Position numbers and translations under genes: made by a program. From contig NZ_QHCT01000001.1 of assembly GCF_003545885.1 (NCBI RefSeq), forward strand, positions 496,001 through 560,000: a DNA stretch of 64,000 bases. The letters run 5' to 3'. Source of the DNA: Leptospira stimsonii. GTDB lineage: Bacteria > Spirochaetota > Leptospiria > Leptospirales > Leptospiraceae. Position 1 is the first letter of the stretch; the number at the start of each line of letters is the position of its first letter. The notes below the pieces were generated by a model. The model was not told the DNA's origin and made no database searches. It worked only from the letters and a program-made list of their open reading frames with translations. This document shows, in pieces, positions 31,215 to 47,549 of the stretch.

Positions 31215-32138
31215 TTACTTTTTTGGAATGAAACAATCGATTCCGTCCGTCTTTAATTTGGACTTCAATGAATCCGCGGCGTTTCTATTTGCAAAATCGC
31301 CCAACTGAATGACAAACAAACCGTCCCTCGTGAACATGAAAGTTTTTTCCCCATATTCTTGACCAAGATTTGATTTGTACGTTTCCGCTCTTCCTTGATC
31401 TCGAAAAACTCCTACTTGAACCGTGTAACCTTTCGGTGAACCTTTGATGTATTTTCCGCCGGTGATTTGTTTGTTCGGATAATCCGTTTTTTGAGGATTC
31501 AGTTTTTCCGGTTTTCCGGTTTCATCACCTAACAAAGCGTCTTCGTCATCGGAATTTTCAAGATCTTCCGATTCTTCTCCGGCCGCACCACCACGTTTGA
31601 TCACCTTGATTCCGACCTTTGCCACTCCCGTGTCTTTGAATTCGAGAGTATCCGCCGCTTTTTCCGAAAGATCGATGATTCTATCTTTTACAAAAGGGCC
31701 TCGGTCGTTTACACGAACTAAAACTTCTTTTTGATTTTCTAAATTCTGAACCTTGATGATGGACCCGAGTGGAAGAGTCGGATGCGCCGCAGTCAGTTTT
31801 GTCTTATCGAATTTCTCTCCGCTCGCGGTCGGTTTTCCATGGAATTTGGAACCATACCAAGAGGACATTCCGATCTCATCAAAATCTCCGGAAGAAGAAT
31901 TCGTTTTTTCTGGAGGTTGAGCCTTTGCGTATTTTTCAACGTTCAGTTCTTCTTCAAAAGAACGTCTCGCAGGTTTTTGCGAAGCTGAGTTTGAGCCGGA
32001 TTCCCTATCCATCGGAGCGATTTCTTTTTCAAAGAAAATCTCGGACGGATCTCCGGACGCACTGACGCTCCGTTTTGACTCAACGGATGCGCAAGATGTA
32101 AAAATAATCAGGGCAACTAAGATTGCTATTTGTTTCAT
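31215..32138 (-). CDS. rlpA: RlpA-like lipoprotein with SPOR domain
   Basis: 307 residues from ATG 32138, with GAGGG just upstream; the frame stays open to 32276 but lacks a signal there. The lipobox LIIFTSC gives Cys16. A disordered linker follows, then the double-psi beta-barrel: GMSSWYGSKFHGKPTASGE, KTKLTAAHPTLPLGS and VRVNDRGPFVKDRIIDLS. After an acidic linker (SDDEDALLGD) comes a C-terminal SPOR domain (KGYTVQVGVFRDQGRAETY, VIQLGDFANRNAADSL) that binds denuded peptidoglycan at septa. RlpA homologues are septal lytic transglycosylases in some bacteria. The catalytic Asp of RVNDRGP is present. Confidence 0.9.
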   Translation of the reverse strand: MKQIAILVALIIFTSCASVESKRSVSASGDPSEIFFEKEIAPMDRESGSNSASQKPARRSFEEELNVEKYAKAQPPEKTNSSSGDFDEIGMSSWYGSKFHGKPTASGEKFDKTKLTAAHPTLPLGSIIKVQNLENQKEVLVRVNDRGPFVKDRIIDLSEKAADTLEFKDTGVAKVGIKVIKRGGAAGEESEDLENSDDEDALLGDETGKPEKLNPQKTDYPNKQITGGKYIKGSPKGYTVQVGVFRDQGRAETYKSNLGQEYGEKTFMFTRDGLFVIQLGDFANRNAADSLKSKLKTDGIDCFIPKK

Positions 32139-32244
32139 TGTTCCCTCGGGTCCTAGTGATTCCCTTAATAAATCGGTCGATTTGAAAAATTCCATTACCA
32201 CTTTTTCAGTTGTCCGTGAGAGAATTCGGTCCGATAATTCTTTT

Positions 32245-33127
<883 letters not shown>

Positions 33128-33144
<17 letters not shown>

Positions 33145-34123
33145 AAGTTATTTATCCCTCCTCATAACGATCGTAGTTTTAAACAATTGTATTTATCCGA
33201 TTCGGGAAGCCGAAGTTTTAGAAACGGACGTTTCTTTTTTGTATATGAACTCGGCTGAATTCTCTCAAGCCGAATTGGAAAAAGTAAATTCCCTTTGGTC
33301 CGTTAGAGGATTTAGAGGCAAGGGGACAAGCGCAGAAGATAAGAATAATTTAGGAATTCTTTTTGCGAAGAATTCCTTTTTGGACGACGCGGAACTTTCT
33401 TGGAAAGAATGTCTCAAACTTTCTTCTTCCAATCCGATCTGTTTTTCAAATCTGCTTAGAATGCACTTTATCATCGACGAATACGATTCGGCAAAAGAGG
33501 AAATCGAAATCTTTTTGAAATCGGCGAAAAAAGATCAGATTCAACAGCTTCGAAAAATTTTAAATTCTCAAAATCGAAAAGAAGAAACGGTTCTCCTTCT
33601 CGACGTTCAATCGAGAATTCCAGGGATGGAATTGGTTTCTTGGGAAGAATTGAGCGTGTATTTTTTAGAAAAACAGGATTTTGAAAAGGGATATTACTAT
33701 CTGGAAAGAATCCTTCAGATCAATCCGTATCATAAAAACGCCCGAGCATCTATGGTCTTGCTCGCTCACGATATGGAAAAATGGGATGATCTCCTGATGT
33801 TTGCGATGAATCTTCAATCGACGGACGATAAAATCCCTGATCTGAGTTATTACATTGCGAAAGCATATTATGAAAAACGAAACTATTCCGATGCGATGGA
33901 ATGGATTCGCAAAAGCCCCGACTCAGAAAGGGAAACCCTTGCGTTCGTGGAACTTTGGAAACGCGTTCTATTATCGATCAATCCGAATAGCGATTTGAGT
34001 CCCATTCAACCCTACATTCGAAGATTACAAAACAAAGGACTTCAAATTCGCGAAGAGGAAATTCTACCTACTCTAAATTCTTCCGGGAAAAAAACCGTAG
34101 AAGATATCAAGGTCGGACGTTAG
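33128..34123 (+). CDS. TPR-like lipoprotein
   Basis: 331 residues from GTG 33128 (GGAAG 7 nt upstream); an in-frame ATG 27 nt earlier is further inside the upstream gene and would spoil the signal peptide. The signal LLITIVVLNNC gives lipobox Cys21. Helical repeats follow: NNLGILFAKNSFLDDAELSW, YYYLERILQINPYHKNARAS and YYIAKAYYEKRNYSDAMEWI. The pair of cytoplasmic TPR and exported TPR proteins is translationally coupled, suggesting a trans-envelope assembly. It converges with folP, with 4 nt between stop codons. Confidence 0.8.
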
Positions 34124-34127
34124 ATTC

Positions 34128-34973
34128 TTACCCTGAATGAAGTAAACTCCAAATTTTAAGTGCTTGTTTTAGATTCTTGGGCTCGTGAGTTCTGATATAT
34201 TCAATATTCTGAATAGACAGATAAAGCTCCGCGATCACTGTCGCGATTTCCCTCTCTGAAACCGCTAGGCCGCCGAGCGCATTTCCTAAAAAAGATTTCT
34301 TAGTAACGGAAACCATCATCGGTGAAAATTCTTCTTGAAGGGTCTTTATTTTTTTAAGAACTTCAAAACTGATCTGGAAATCAGGACTCAGGAAAAAGCC
34401 CATCCCAGGATCGAAAATCAATTGATCCGGAGAAATTCCCGATTCTAACATTTCTTTTTTTCTATCTCTGAAAAATAACCGAATCTCGCGGATAACATTT
34501 TCCGTTGTTAGGTGAGAAGATGTTTCCGGACGATTCGAATGATTGTGAGAATACATAAGCACAAACTTTCGATCCGTTCCGGCGAACTTGGAAGCCTCGT
34601 AGATCGATTGTTTATCCACAAATCCTCGAATGTGATTGATAAATTCAACCCCCGCTTCCAAGGATTTTCGAATCACTTCCGGTTGAAAGGAATCGACGGA
34701 GATTCGCATTTTCTTCTCGATCCATTTCGGAATCAGCGCGTGCATCCGAGTCCACTCAATCTCCGGCCCGACCAAGCCCGATTGAACATTGGAAGACTGA
34801 GCGCCGATATCGATTACATCCGCACCTTCAGAAAGCAAGGATTCCGCTTTCGCCTGGGAAGCCGGAAGTGTAAGAAATTTTCCGCCGTCCGAAAAGGAAT
34901 CTTCAGTGATATTCAGAACCCCGAAGATTACCGGAGAATGTTGGGAAGAATTCGGTTCCTTGCTAGTTTCCAT
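34128..34973 (-). CDS. folP: Dihydropteroate synthase
   Basis: 281 residues, a TIM barrel with FolP signatures: IFGVLNITEDSFSDGGKF (pterin/pyrophosphate loop; the usual N-x-T-P-D-S reads N-I-T-E-D-S), DVIDIGAQSS (usually DIGGEST), ISVDSFQPEVIRKSLEAG, IFDPGMGFFLS, SVTKKSFLG and YIRTHEP. It joins p-aminobenzoate to dihydropterin pyrophosphate in folate synthesis and is the target of sulfonamides. The Pro-to-Glu and GEST-to-AQSS changes fall in the substrate loops, so this could be a diverged or lower-sulfonamide-affinity form. It is not linked to other folate genes. Confidence 0.85.
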   Translation of the reverse strand: METSKEPNSSQHSPVIFGVLNITEDSFSDGGKFLTLPASQAKAESLLSEGADVIDIGAQSSNVQSGLVGPEIEWTRMHALIPKWIEKKMRISVDSFQPEVIRKSLEAGVEFINHIRGFVDKQSIYEASKFAGTDRKFVLMYSHNHSNRPETSSHLTTENVIREIRLFFRDRKKEMLESGISPDQLIFDPGMGFFLSPDFQISFEVLKKIKTLQEEFSPMMVSVTKKSFLGNALGGLAVSEREIATVIAELYLSIQNIEYIRTHEPKNLKQALKIWSLLHSG

Positions 34974-35067
34974 CTTTAAAAACTCTCGTTCAAGACCGAT
35001 ACTTTAAAGGAGATCCTGAAATTAAACTAAAAACGGCACCTCTTCGACTTTCTTTTTGGAGTAATTC

Positions 35068-37140
<2,073 letters not shown>

Positions 37141-37149
37141 GGAGTTTTC

Positions 37150-38303
<1,154 letters not shown>

Positions 38304-38304
38304 C

Positions 38305-39624
38305 TTGGAAAATCAGAAGAACTTTTTAACAACAGCCCCGTACAAAGGGACCAGAGACTTTTATCCTGAAGAGATGCGTCTTCGCAACTGGATGTTTTCC
38401 GTAATGCGCGAGACCGTTCTTTCTTTTGGTTACCAAGAATACGACGGTCCTATCCTAGAATCTTTCGATCTCTACAAAGCCAAAAGCGGAGAGGAAATCG
38501 TAGAACGTCAATTATACGATTTTATAGATAAGGGCGAGAGAAGAGTTGCGATTCGTCCTGAAATGACTCCGACTCTCGCCAGAATGGTAGCCGGAAATCT
38601 CCGCAATCTGCCGAGACCGGTTCGCTGGTTTTCCATCCCGAATTTATGGCGTTATGAACAACCCGGAAAAGGGAGACTGAGAGAACACTGGCAATTAAAC
38701 GTAGATTTGTTCGGAGTGGATACCTATCGCGCCGAAGTCGAGATTTTGCTGATAGCGGATTCTATTCTGAAAAAATTCGGCGCACCTGAAGGAAGTTATC
38801 AGATTAAGGTTTCGCATAGAAAGCTTCTTGATAGCTTTTTGAAAACTACCTTGAAATTAAATGACGATCAAGTTCACGGGGTTTCCAAACTCTTGGATAA
38901 AAAGTCCAAAATTTCCGTGGAAGCGTTCGAGGCGGAAATTCGTCCCCTCTTAAACGATGCGCCGAAACAACTCCCACTGATTGAAAGTTATCTCTCTTCC
39001 ACCTTGGAGAATGTTTCGGAAATCCCAGGCATTGATTCGGAATCGGTTTCTTTTATTAGAAATCTCTTTCACGAATTAGGTGAACTGGGAGTTGGAAAAC
39101 AACTGACCTTCGACCCGTCTATCATTCGAGGATTTGATTATTATACCGGTTGTATTTTTGAAGTTTTTGATACGAACCCGGAAAATAGACGATCTCTTTA
39201 CGGTGGAGGTCGATACGATAACTTAATCGGATTGTTTTCGAAAGAGCAACTTTCCGGAATCGGATTCGGGTTAGGCGACGTGACTCTTAAGAATTTTCTC
39301 GAAGGCCACAATTTAATTCCTGACTTAGGAAGGCAAACTACAGTGTTCCTTCCTATTATGGATGAATCCTTATTCTTAGAAACCTCTAAACTTTCAAAGG
39401 AACTTCGTGAGAATGGAATCCTCACCGAAACGATGTTAGATTCCGCAAAGATCGGAAAACAAATTCAGGTCGCGGAAAAAAAAGGTTATCGTTATGTGTT
39501 GTTCCTCGGAGAATCGGAAATTCAATCGGAATCCGTCCAGATAAAAGATTTGGTTTCCGGAGAACAGAAAAATCTCCCGCGAAAAGGGCTTTCCGAAATT
39601 CTGAAAAAAGATTTTCAACTTTGA
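38305..39624 (+). CDS. hisS: Histidyl-tRNA synthetase
   Basis: 439 residues from TTG 38305, 6 nt after the DUF1577 stop. Class II aminoacyl-tRNA synthetase motifs are clear: motif 1 around [20 protein letters not shown], motif 2 [20 protein letters not shown], and the HisA motif [14 protein letters not shown] with [13 protein letters not shown] and motif 3 [11 protein letters not shown]. The C-terminal anticodon-binding domain starts at [11 protein letters not shown]. It charges tRNA-His. It lies in an operon with envelope-related genes, an unusual but probably purely transcriptional arrangement. Confidence 0.96.
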   Translation: MENQKNFLTTAPYKGTRDFYPEEMRLRNWMFSVMRETVLSFGYQEYDGPILESFDLYKAKSGEEIVERQLYDFIDKGERRVAIRPEMTPTLARMVAGNLRNLPRPVRWFSIPNLWRYEQPGKGRLREHWQLNVDLFGVDTYRAEVEILLIADSILKKFGAPEGSYQIKVSHRKLLDSFLKTTLKLNDDQVHGVSKLLDKKSKISVEAFEAEIRPLLNDAPKQLPLIESYLSSTLENVSEIPGIDSESVSFIRNLFHELGELGVGKQLTFDPSIIRGFDYYTGCIFEVFDTNPENRRSLYGGGRYDNLIGLFSKEQLSGIGFGLGDVTLKNFLEGHNLIPDLGRQTTVFLPIMDESLFLETSKLSKELRENGILTETMLDSAKIGKQIQVAEKKGYRYVLFLGESEIQSESVQIKDLVSGEQKNLPRKGLSEILKKDFQL

Positions 39625-40115
39625 TACAACTCGTAGATAAGATCGACTTTTCACTTTCAACTTGGATCCGTGCGAATTTGCACAATCCCGGGCTGAGTCA
39701 TATTCTTTCCAAAATCAATCGTGGAGAAGTGTTTCTTATTATTCTCCTTCCTTTCTTATTCTTAAAGAATGATTTACCTATCGCTTGGTATTGGGTCCTC
39801 TTATTTACAGGAACCGTAACGTATGCGAATGATCGATTTGTTTTATTCTTAAAAAAGTTAATCGCGAGAAAAAGACCTCTGATTACCGTCGCCGGCAAAG
39901 TGGATTCAAATCCGGATATGAAACATTCGTTTCCGTCCGCGCACGCCGCAAACTCGATGACTGCGGTTTTGATTCTTGTCTTTTTATTTAAATTTTCTCC
40001 GGCCTTGATTCTGATTAGTTTCTTAGCCGGATTTGGAAGGTTGCTTTCACTCCATCACTTCGTGAGCGACGTGATCGGCGGATGGATCATCGGATCCATC
40101 TTTGGAGCATTGGGA

Positions 40116-41299
<1,184 letters not shown>

Positions 41300-41355
41300 G
41301 ATAAATAGCGTGTTCCGGACACGTTTCGTCAAAGTACGTCCAGATTTTCTTCGCG

Positions 41356-42298
<943 letters not shown>

Positions 42299-42299
<1 letters not shown>

Positions 42300-43174
42300 T
42301 ATTCTTCTTTTTCCAAAAATTCTGCAGGCAAAGGTTTTCCGTTTAAATCGAGACCTTTGCTGAAAAACCATTCCATAACTTCCGGCGTTACGTCTCCCGG
42401 AAAAGGGGTTTCTGCATTTGCTCCCTCGGGAAAGTGGAAAGCGTCTTCTTCTTGTAAGAGTTCCGTATCTTGTATTCCGGATTGGAAGACTTTTTTCACC
42501 GAGACGAATATGATGGATAAACTAAAAAAAGACCAAAGGAGAGCAATCAAATATCCCAAGACGATCACTGATTTCGGAATACTTTGAGTAGGGTTCGCAC
42601 CCGTGATCCACATCGCCATAATTCCGGCATCCGTAAATACGATGTTCCCTGTAAAGTCCAGGAGGTCGTATAAGCTATAGAGCGTGATACTTGTTCCGAT
42701 AAAAACCAGAACAAAATGATTCATCTTAAGATTGAAGAGTCCGAGTAAAACAAAACCCAATCCCCAAAGAATTCCAGTGTATTGAGCAAGATTTCCGGGT
42801 TTAGAATAGGAGATCGTCATTAGAAGTAGGATCGCGCCAAAAGAGATCAGAGTCGGACGAATCATCTTTCCGGAAAAGCCGCGATTCAAAAGGAAACCGC
42901 CGATCAAACAAGATCCCAAATAACCGGCGGAAACTACGAAAATAAAAGAACTTTTTCCGGAGCTTGGAATAGCAATCGTCTCTCCGGATTCGTTTCCATG
43001 GAGTTCGATCGCATGAACCGTGCCACCGGTCAAGAGAGCCGCGATCGCATGTCCGATCTCATGAATAAAAACAATGAAGTCTTTGAGATAACGAACAAGA
43101 TGGTGATCCCAAAAAGAAAAAAGTGTAATTGCAATCGAGATAAAAATCGTAAGTCTGAGGAATCGATTCTCCAT
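42299..43174 (-). CDS. M50B-like membrane metallopeptidase
   Basis: 291 residues from ATG 43174; a GTG and a TTG occur in frame just upstream and no site has a clear Shine-Dalgarno. The motif [19 protein letters not shown] places a HEIGH zinc site in the first third of a protein with about seven helices, like the M50B peptidase group. A second-metal-ligand Asp is plausible in [10 protein letters not shown], but no NPxPxxxxDG box is seen. The soluble C-terminus has [16 protein letters not shown]. It ends in TAATG with the UXS-like gene, so the two are coupled. The substrate is unknown. Confidence 0.72.
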
Positions 43175-43259
43175 CACTTTGATTATCGGCAAAATTCCAA
43201 ATCAAGAGAAACAAAATGAGTCTGTAGGAACGGATTTGATCTATTAATTTACATTGAAT

Positions 43260-44957
43260 TCAACTGGTTTTGAAGTGCCTGAGAATATCCTTTAACTTGA
43301 TTGCCTTTTGAATCGATTCGTCCACAGTGAGTTTGATATCTTCCGATGTCTTTGCGATCGATTCAGAATTTTCGGCAATATTTTGCATGGAGGAAGCGAT
43401 TTCTTCTGAAGCAACTTTTTGAAAGCGGGAAGACTCCGTTACCGTTTCACCAATTTTGTTTACTTGATCCGTATTCTTTCGAATTTCATTTAATTTTTCC
43501 GCCTGCGCCGCTAAAGATGCCGTGACGATGGTTGCGGAAGAATTCACCTCTCCGATGTAATTGGTTAATTCCTTTACGATCGATAGGGACTCTTGAAATT
43601 TTTCGGCTCCGAAATCTACTGCCTTTGTAGTGTTACCGATAAGGCTGACGATATCTTTGATAGAATTTCGAGTTTGGTCCGCAAGTTTCGAAATCTCCTC
43701 TGCAACAACGCTGAATCCTTTTCCCGCTTCACCGGCTCTTGCAGATTCTATCGATGCGTTCAGTGCCAGAAGATTTGTCTTCTCCGAGATGGAAGTTATG
43801 ATTCCTATGATCTTCGAAATTCCATTGGAATATTCTTTGATTTCGTCCATCGCAAGTATTGCTCTTCCGAACGTTTCCTGACTTTGCGAAGCTTTTTGTT
43901 TTACGGAAGAGGTCTGAGTAGATAGGCCATCCATCGATTTGGAAACATTTTGTATCGATTCGTTTACTTTTCCGATTCCTTCATTGATCGCCGCCAAACC
44001 GGAAGACTGAAACTGAATCGACTTTACGATCTCTTCCAATGTAGATGAGAGTTCGTGAGACGCGGACGCGGTCTCTTCAACGGACGCCGCTTGAGAATGA
44101 GTACTCTTTTGAAATTTATCGGAAGATAAGGATAGATACTTATAGAGCTCGTTGTTCTTCTCGAAGTTCTCTTTGATTTGAACAAGCAACCCCCAAACAC
44201 TTATCACGAGAACTCTAAGAGTGGAATAAATTTCCGTGACTTCCGAATATTCCCTTCTAACCGGAATTTCCTTTAAAAAGTTACCGGCCACAATCTCCTT
44301 TTGAATCGCTATGATTTCGCGAATTCGTTTTCGATATCCGAATATCGTCAAAATGAGAAAAAGGATTCCAAGGGTACCGCAGGAAATTCCGAATAGAGGA
44401 AGAAAAATCAACCCTTGGTTTATCCATTCAAAATTGGCGAACAAAAGCGGAACAAAGACGAGTAAACTATAGATAAGAATTTTGCCTGCAAGACCTAATC
44501 TTTGCAGTAAGGAGCGGAAACTCACCTTCGTCTTCCAAATGATGGAATCCGTATTTTGCAATTCCTTAAACAGGATTTCAGCACGCGCGATTTGTTTGGC
44601 GGTTGCCTTCTTTCGGACGGACATATAACCCGTTACGATCCCGTCGCTCATTACCGGAGTAATTGTCGCATCTACCCAGTAATGGTCTCCCGATTTCGCA
44701 CGATTTTTTACGACACCGTTCCAGGGATCTCCCCCTTGAATCGTGTCCCACATTTCCTTATAAACATAAGGAGGAACATCGGGATGTCGAATGAGATTGT
44801 GGGGTTCGCCTAACATTTCTTCCTCGGAAAAGCCGCTAACATTCGCGAAATCTTGACTAACGTAGGAAATTCTACCCTTTGTATCGGTTCTTGAGATCAG
44901 AACCGCATTCGGCGGAATTTGAATTTCTCGATTTGTGACCGGAAGATTTTTTCTCAT
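43260..44957 (-). CDS. Aer-like methyl-accepting chemotaxis protein with PAS domain
   Basis: 565 residues. The N-terminal PAS domain (15-125) has the aerotaxis-receptor layout: [60 protein letters not shown]. Two closely spaced helices (about 155-207) form a membrane hairpin with no large periplasmic domain. The signalling domain follows, with the conserved tip [20 protein letters not shown] then [19 protein letters not shown]. It probably senses redox or oxygen through a PAS-bound flavin or haem and signals to CheA/CheW. Transcribed alone; AAAGGG precedes the ATG. Confidence 0.92.
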   Translation of the reverse strand: MRKNLPVTNREIQIPPNAVLISRTDTKGRISYVSQDFANVSGFSEEEMLGEPHNLIRHPDVPPYVYKEMWDTIQGGDPWNGVVKNRAKSGDHYWVDATITPVMSDGIVTGYMSVRKKATAKQIARAEILFKELQNTDSIIWKTKVSFRSLLQRLGLAGKILIYSLLVFVPLLFANFEWINQGLIFLPLFGISCGTLGILFLILTIFGYRKRIREIIAIQKEIVAGNFLKEIPVRREYSEVTEIYSTLRVLVISVWGLLVQIKENFEKNNELYKYLSLSSDKFQKSTHSQAASVEETASASHELSSTLEEIVKSIQFQSSGLAAINEGIGKVNESIQNVSKSMDGLSTQTSSVKQKASQSQETFGRAILAMDEIKEYSNGISKIIGIITSISEKTNLLALNASIESARAGEAGKGFSVVAEEISKLADQTRNSIKDIVSLIGNTTKAVDFGAEKFQESLSIVKELTNYIGEVNSSATIVTASLAAQAEKLNEIRKNTDQVNKIGETVTESSRFQKVASEEIASSMQNIAENSESIAKTSEDIKLTVDESIQKAIKLKDILRHFKTS

Positions 44958-45135
44958 TCGAATACCCTTTCATTTACATCGCACAAAAAAGAATCATTCC
45001 TTTAAAGGAGAATTTTGATTTCGAATAGAAAATGATCAGATTGAATTAGAATCGGAATGATTTAAAGAGTAAGGAAAATTATTACTTAATAAGATTCTAA
45101 TATAATTAGAAAGGGTTAGCTTGTTCAGCGTTGAT

Positions 45136-46356
45136 TCAGGACATAAAAACAAGATAAGCCTGAATGAGACCTACGAAACCGCCTAAAAGTGCCCCGAGAA
45201 TGATAAGAGTCGTTTCATCCTCTTTGAAAACGGAATGTAATAATGATTCAAATTCTTCGGCGGGTAACACACTCAGACGATCTGCCACAGTTTTTTCAAT
45301 TTGAAGAGAATCCGTGATGTAATTTTGAATTCGTTCAGCAACTTGAGGAATGATCCACAAAAGATGGTCCGCTATCTTTCTTTTTACTTCATTTATTTTT
45401 TCCGAACCAAGGATCAATGGTGCGAACGGGGCTTTTTCTTTTAACTTCGCTTCCGTCATTGTCTTTGCCTTATCCATTACTAACTGGATAATCAAATCTC
45501 CTCCCTTCCCAAGAAAAATAAGTCGGATTAAATTTTCCGGATTTAGCACCCGAGATGCGATCACCGCGGCGAATTCTTTTGAAACTTCCTTTTGTCTTTT
45601 GAGAAAAAGACCTTGGTATCGAATGAAAAAATACTGTTTCGGTTCTAGTGGATGAAAGATCATCAAAATGGCAAGCCAGTTCGTATAATAACCTACGAGA
45701 ACGCCCATAATCGGCATCGTCCACCATTGGTTAAAAAAATTAATGAATCCAACCTGAATCAGTCCGATAAAAAAGCCAAAGTAAATCCCGGACCGGATAA
45801 TAAATGCAAACTCGGGTCCGCCGCATCGCATAAACATTTCCACCAGAAATTTCGTATTATCACCGCTTAACGAAACACGAATGATCTCATCCAATTCTAA
45901 AACTTCATCTAATTCCTGACCGAAGGATTTATAAACTTGTTCAATCTGTTTCGGAATTTCCGTTTGAATTTCTTTCTCTAAGTCTTCTTTTAAAGAATTC
46001 GGTAGTAAAGCCCATAAGGCACGGTTTTCAGCAACGATCACATCTTCGACAATTTCCCTCGATTTTTCTTTTATGATATCACGAATCGCTTCATTGATTT
46101 GCTTCGGATCCACTCTTTCATACAATTCGTGAGGACGCACAACTTTCGAAGTCAATACTTTCGCTATGAGATTGCTCATCTTAACCGCGTGATTTGGAAT
46201 GATACCCTTCCAACCGAAACTACCTATTCCGATGAACTCGTTCGGATAAAAGATCATTTGAACGGCTATGTAATTCGTAATCCAGCCGACGAAAGAACAG
46301 GTAAATAAGATTGAAAATATCTCAACAAATTGAGGATGTTCTTGAAACCATTCCAT
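45136..46356 (-). CDS. DUF445-family membrane protein
   Basis: 406 residues. The two diagnostic halves each start with a glycine-x-x-TN motif: GWITNYIAVQMIFYPNE near residue 24 and GYYTNWLAILMIFHPLEPK near residue 220, with WKGIIPNHAVKM and FLKRQKEVSKEFA following them. Helices lie at both termini and around 185-235; the central part is helical and charged. DUF445 proteins occur widely in bacteria and have no assigned biochemical role. AAGGAAATAAG precedes the ATG. Transcribed alone. Confidence 0.87.
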   Translation of the reverse strand: MEWFQEHPQFVEIFSILFTCSFVGWITNYIAVQMIFYPNEFIGIGSFGWKGIIPNHAVKMSNLIAKVLTSKVVRPHELYERVDPKQINEAIRDIIKEKSREIVEDVIVAENRALWALLPNSLKEDLEKEIQTEIPKQIEQVYKSFGQELDEVLELDEIIRVSLSGDNTKFLVEMFMRCGGPEFAFIIRSGIYFGFFIGLIQVGFINFFNQWWTMPIMGVLVGYYTNWLAILMIFHPLEPKQYFFIRYQGLFLKRQKEVSKEFAAVIASRVLNPENLIRLIFLGKGGDLIIQLVMDKAKTMTEAKLKEKAPFAPLILGSEKINEVKRKIADHLLWIIPQVAERIQNYITDSLQIEKTVADRLSVLPAEEFESLLHSVFKEDETTLIILGALLGGFVGLIQAYLVFMS

Positions 46357-46546
46357 TTCTTATTTCCTTTATACCGAAGGTGATTTGAAGTATCGTAAGA
46401 ATTCAGATCTACGAAGTGAAGACAACTATTTTTTATTTCACATGTTAGATTTTAAATGACTCCGACTCTGATCAAATGGATTCGATTTAGAAAATTCTAA
46501 ATATTGTATGAATTGCTCTCTGGGCGTTGCTTGACAGGGTGGACAT

Positions 46547-47026
46547 GTGAGCACGAAACTTTCGTTTATTGTTTCCGGTCTTTTTCATATTCTAATTTTT
46601 GCATTGATTCTATTTTCTAATCCGGATTCTCCCTTTATTTCTGATTTCAAAATTATTCTGAAAAAAGGAGGAAGTCCTCCTCTGTCGCTCAGTCTTTCGA
46701 ACAACTCGAACGGTAGGAATTCGAAATCGGCTCATTCGGAAAATTCAAAAGTTTCAGGAACCTTCGAAAGAGAAATTGAAGAATTTAAGAACGAAATCCA
46801 CTTTCCACAGGGGGCCCTGGAACAGAGATTGGAATCAGATTGTTCTTGGGAAGTAGAGATAAAATCTGACGGTAAAGCGGAGATTCTAAAAACTTTACAA
46901 CCTTGCCAATATTCGATTTTTGAAGTCGAATTTAAGAGAGCGCTACGAACCTGGAAATTCAATCTCGAAGAAGGCGCGAAGTTAATCATTCCCGTCTCGT
47001 TTAAAGTAGATGATAAAGAATTCTGA
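46547..47026 (+). CDS. TonB-C-like inner-membrane protein
   Basis: 159 residues from GTG 46547 with AGGGTGGA upstream. There is one N-terminal helix (LSFIVSGLFHILIFALILF), then a short disordered Ser/Asn linker (no TonB Pro-Lys repeat), then a C-terminal domain with WEVEIKSDGKAEILKT, FEVEFKRALRTWKFN and LIIPVSFKV. This matches the TonB C-terminal fold or its relatives. It probably spans the inner membrane and contacts a periplasmic partner; no ExbBD is nearby. It overlaps the NusG-paralogue gene by 17 nt. Confidence 0.65.
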   Translation: MSTKLSFIVSGLFHILIFALILFSNPDSPFISDFKIILKKGGSPPLSLSLSNNSNGRNSKSAHSENSKVSGTFEREIEEFKNEIHFPQGALEQRLESDCSWEVEIKSDGKAEILKTLQPCQYSIFEVEFKRALRTWKFNLEEGAKLIIPVSFKVDDKEF

Positions 47027-47549
47027 TACCAACGAATGGTATGCGTTGTATACCAATCCAAGAGCTGAAAAAAAGCTCAAAAAACTTTTTCAAGAACGAA
47101 AGATTGAATGTTTCCTTCCTTTGCTTTCGAAAAGAAAAAAGTGGTCCGATCGTTGGAAGGTCGTCGAAGAACCGATGTATCCTTCCTATATTTTCGTAAA
47201 GATTTCCTTTTCCGAAGAGCGAATCAAAGTTCTTCAGTTGCCCGGTGCGCACCATTTCGTTTTTTATGCGGGAAAACCATATGTAATTCCCGACGAAGAT
47301 ATCCAGCTTGTGCGTACTTTTTTGGAATCCTTTCCTGACAAGGTCCAAGTCGAGATGCAAGAGAAACTTTCTCCGGGGAAAAAAGTCTTAATCAAAGAAG
47401 GCCCGTTCACCGGATATCACGCAGAAATCATTCAAAGAAAAAACCAAGAGCAAATTATAGTCAAATTCCCCGGAATGAATTTAATGACTTCCGTGACTCT
47501 GGATATAGATAAGTTAAGGCTGGAGGAAAACCTTGGATCCAATTTTTGA
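47010..47549 (+). CDS. NusG-paralogue transcription antiterminator (RfaH/UpxY-like)
   Basis: 179 residues. The NGN domain has NEWYALYTNPRAEKKLKKLF, then IECFLPLLSKRKKW, VVEEPMYPSYIFVKIS and LPGAHHFVFYAGKPYVIPDE, the layout of specialised NusG paralogues (UpxY, LoaP, RfaH), not housekeeping NusG. The C-terminal KOW domain is LSPGKKVLIKEGPFTGYHAE. Such paralogues drive read-through of long envelope-polysaccharide operons. Its own operon contains kdsD, fitting an envelope link. It overlaps the TonB-like gene by 17 nt. Confidence 0.85.
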   Translation: MIKNSDTNEWYALYTNPRAEKKLKKLFQERKIECFLPLLSKRKKWSDRWKVVEEPMYPSYIFVKISFSEERIKVLQLPGAHHFVFYAGKPYVIPDEDIQLVRTFLESFPDKVQVEMQEKLSPGKKVLIKEGPFTGYHAEIIQRKNQEQIIVKFPGMNLMTSVTLDIDKLRLEENLGSNF

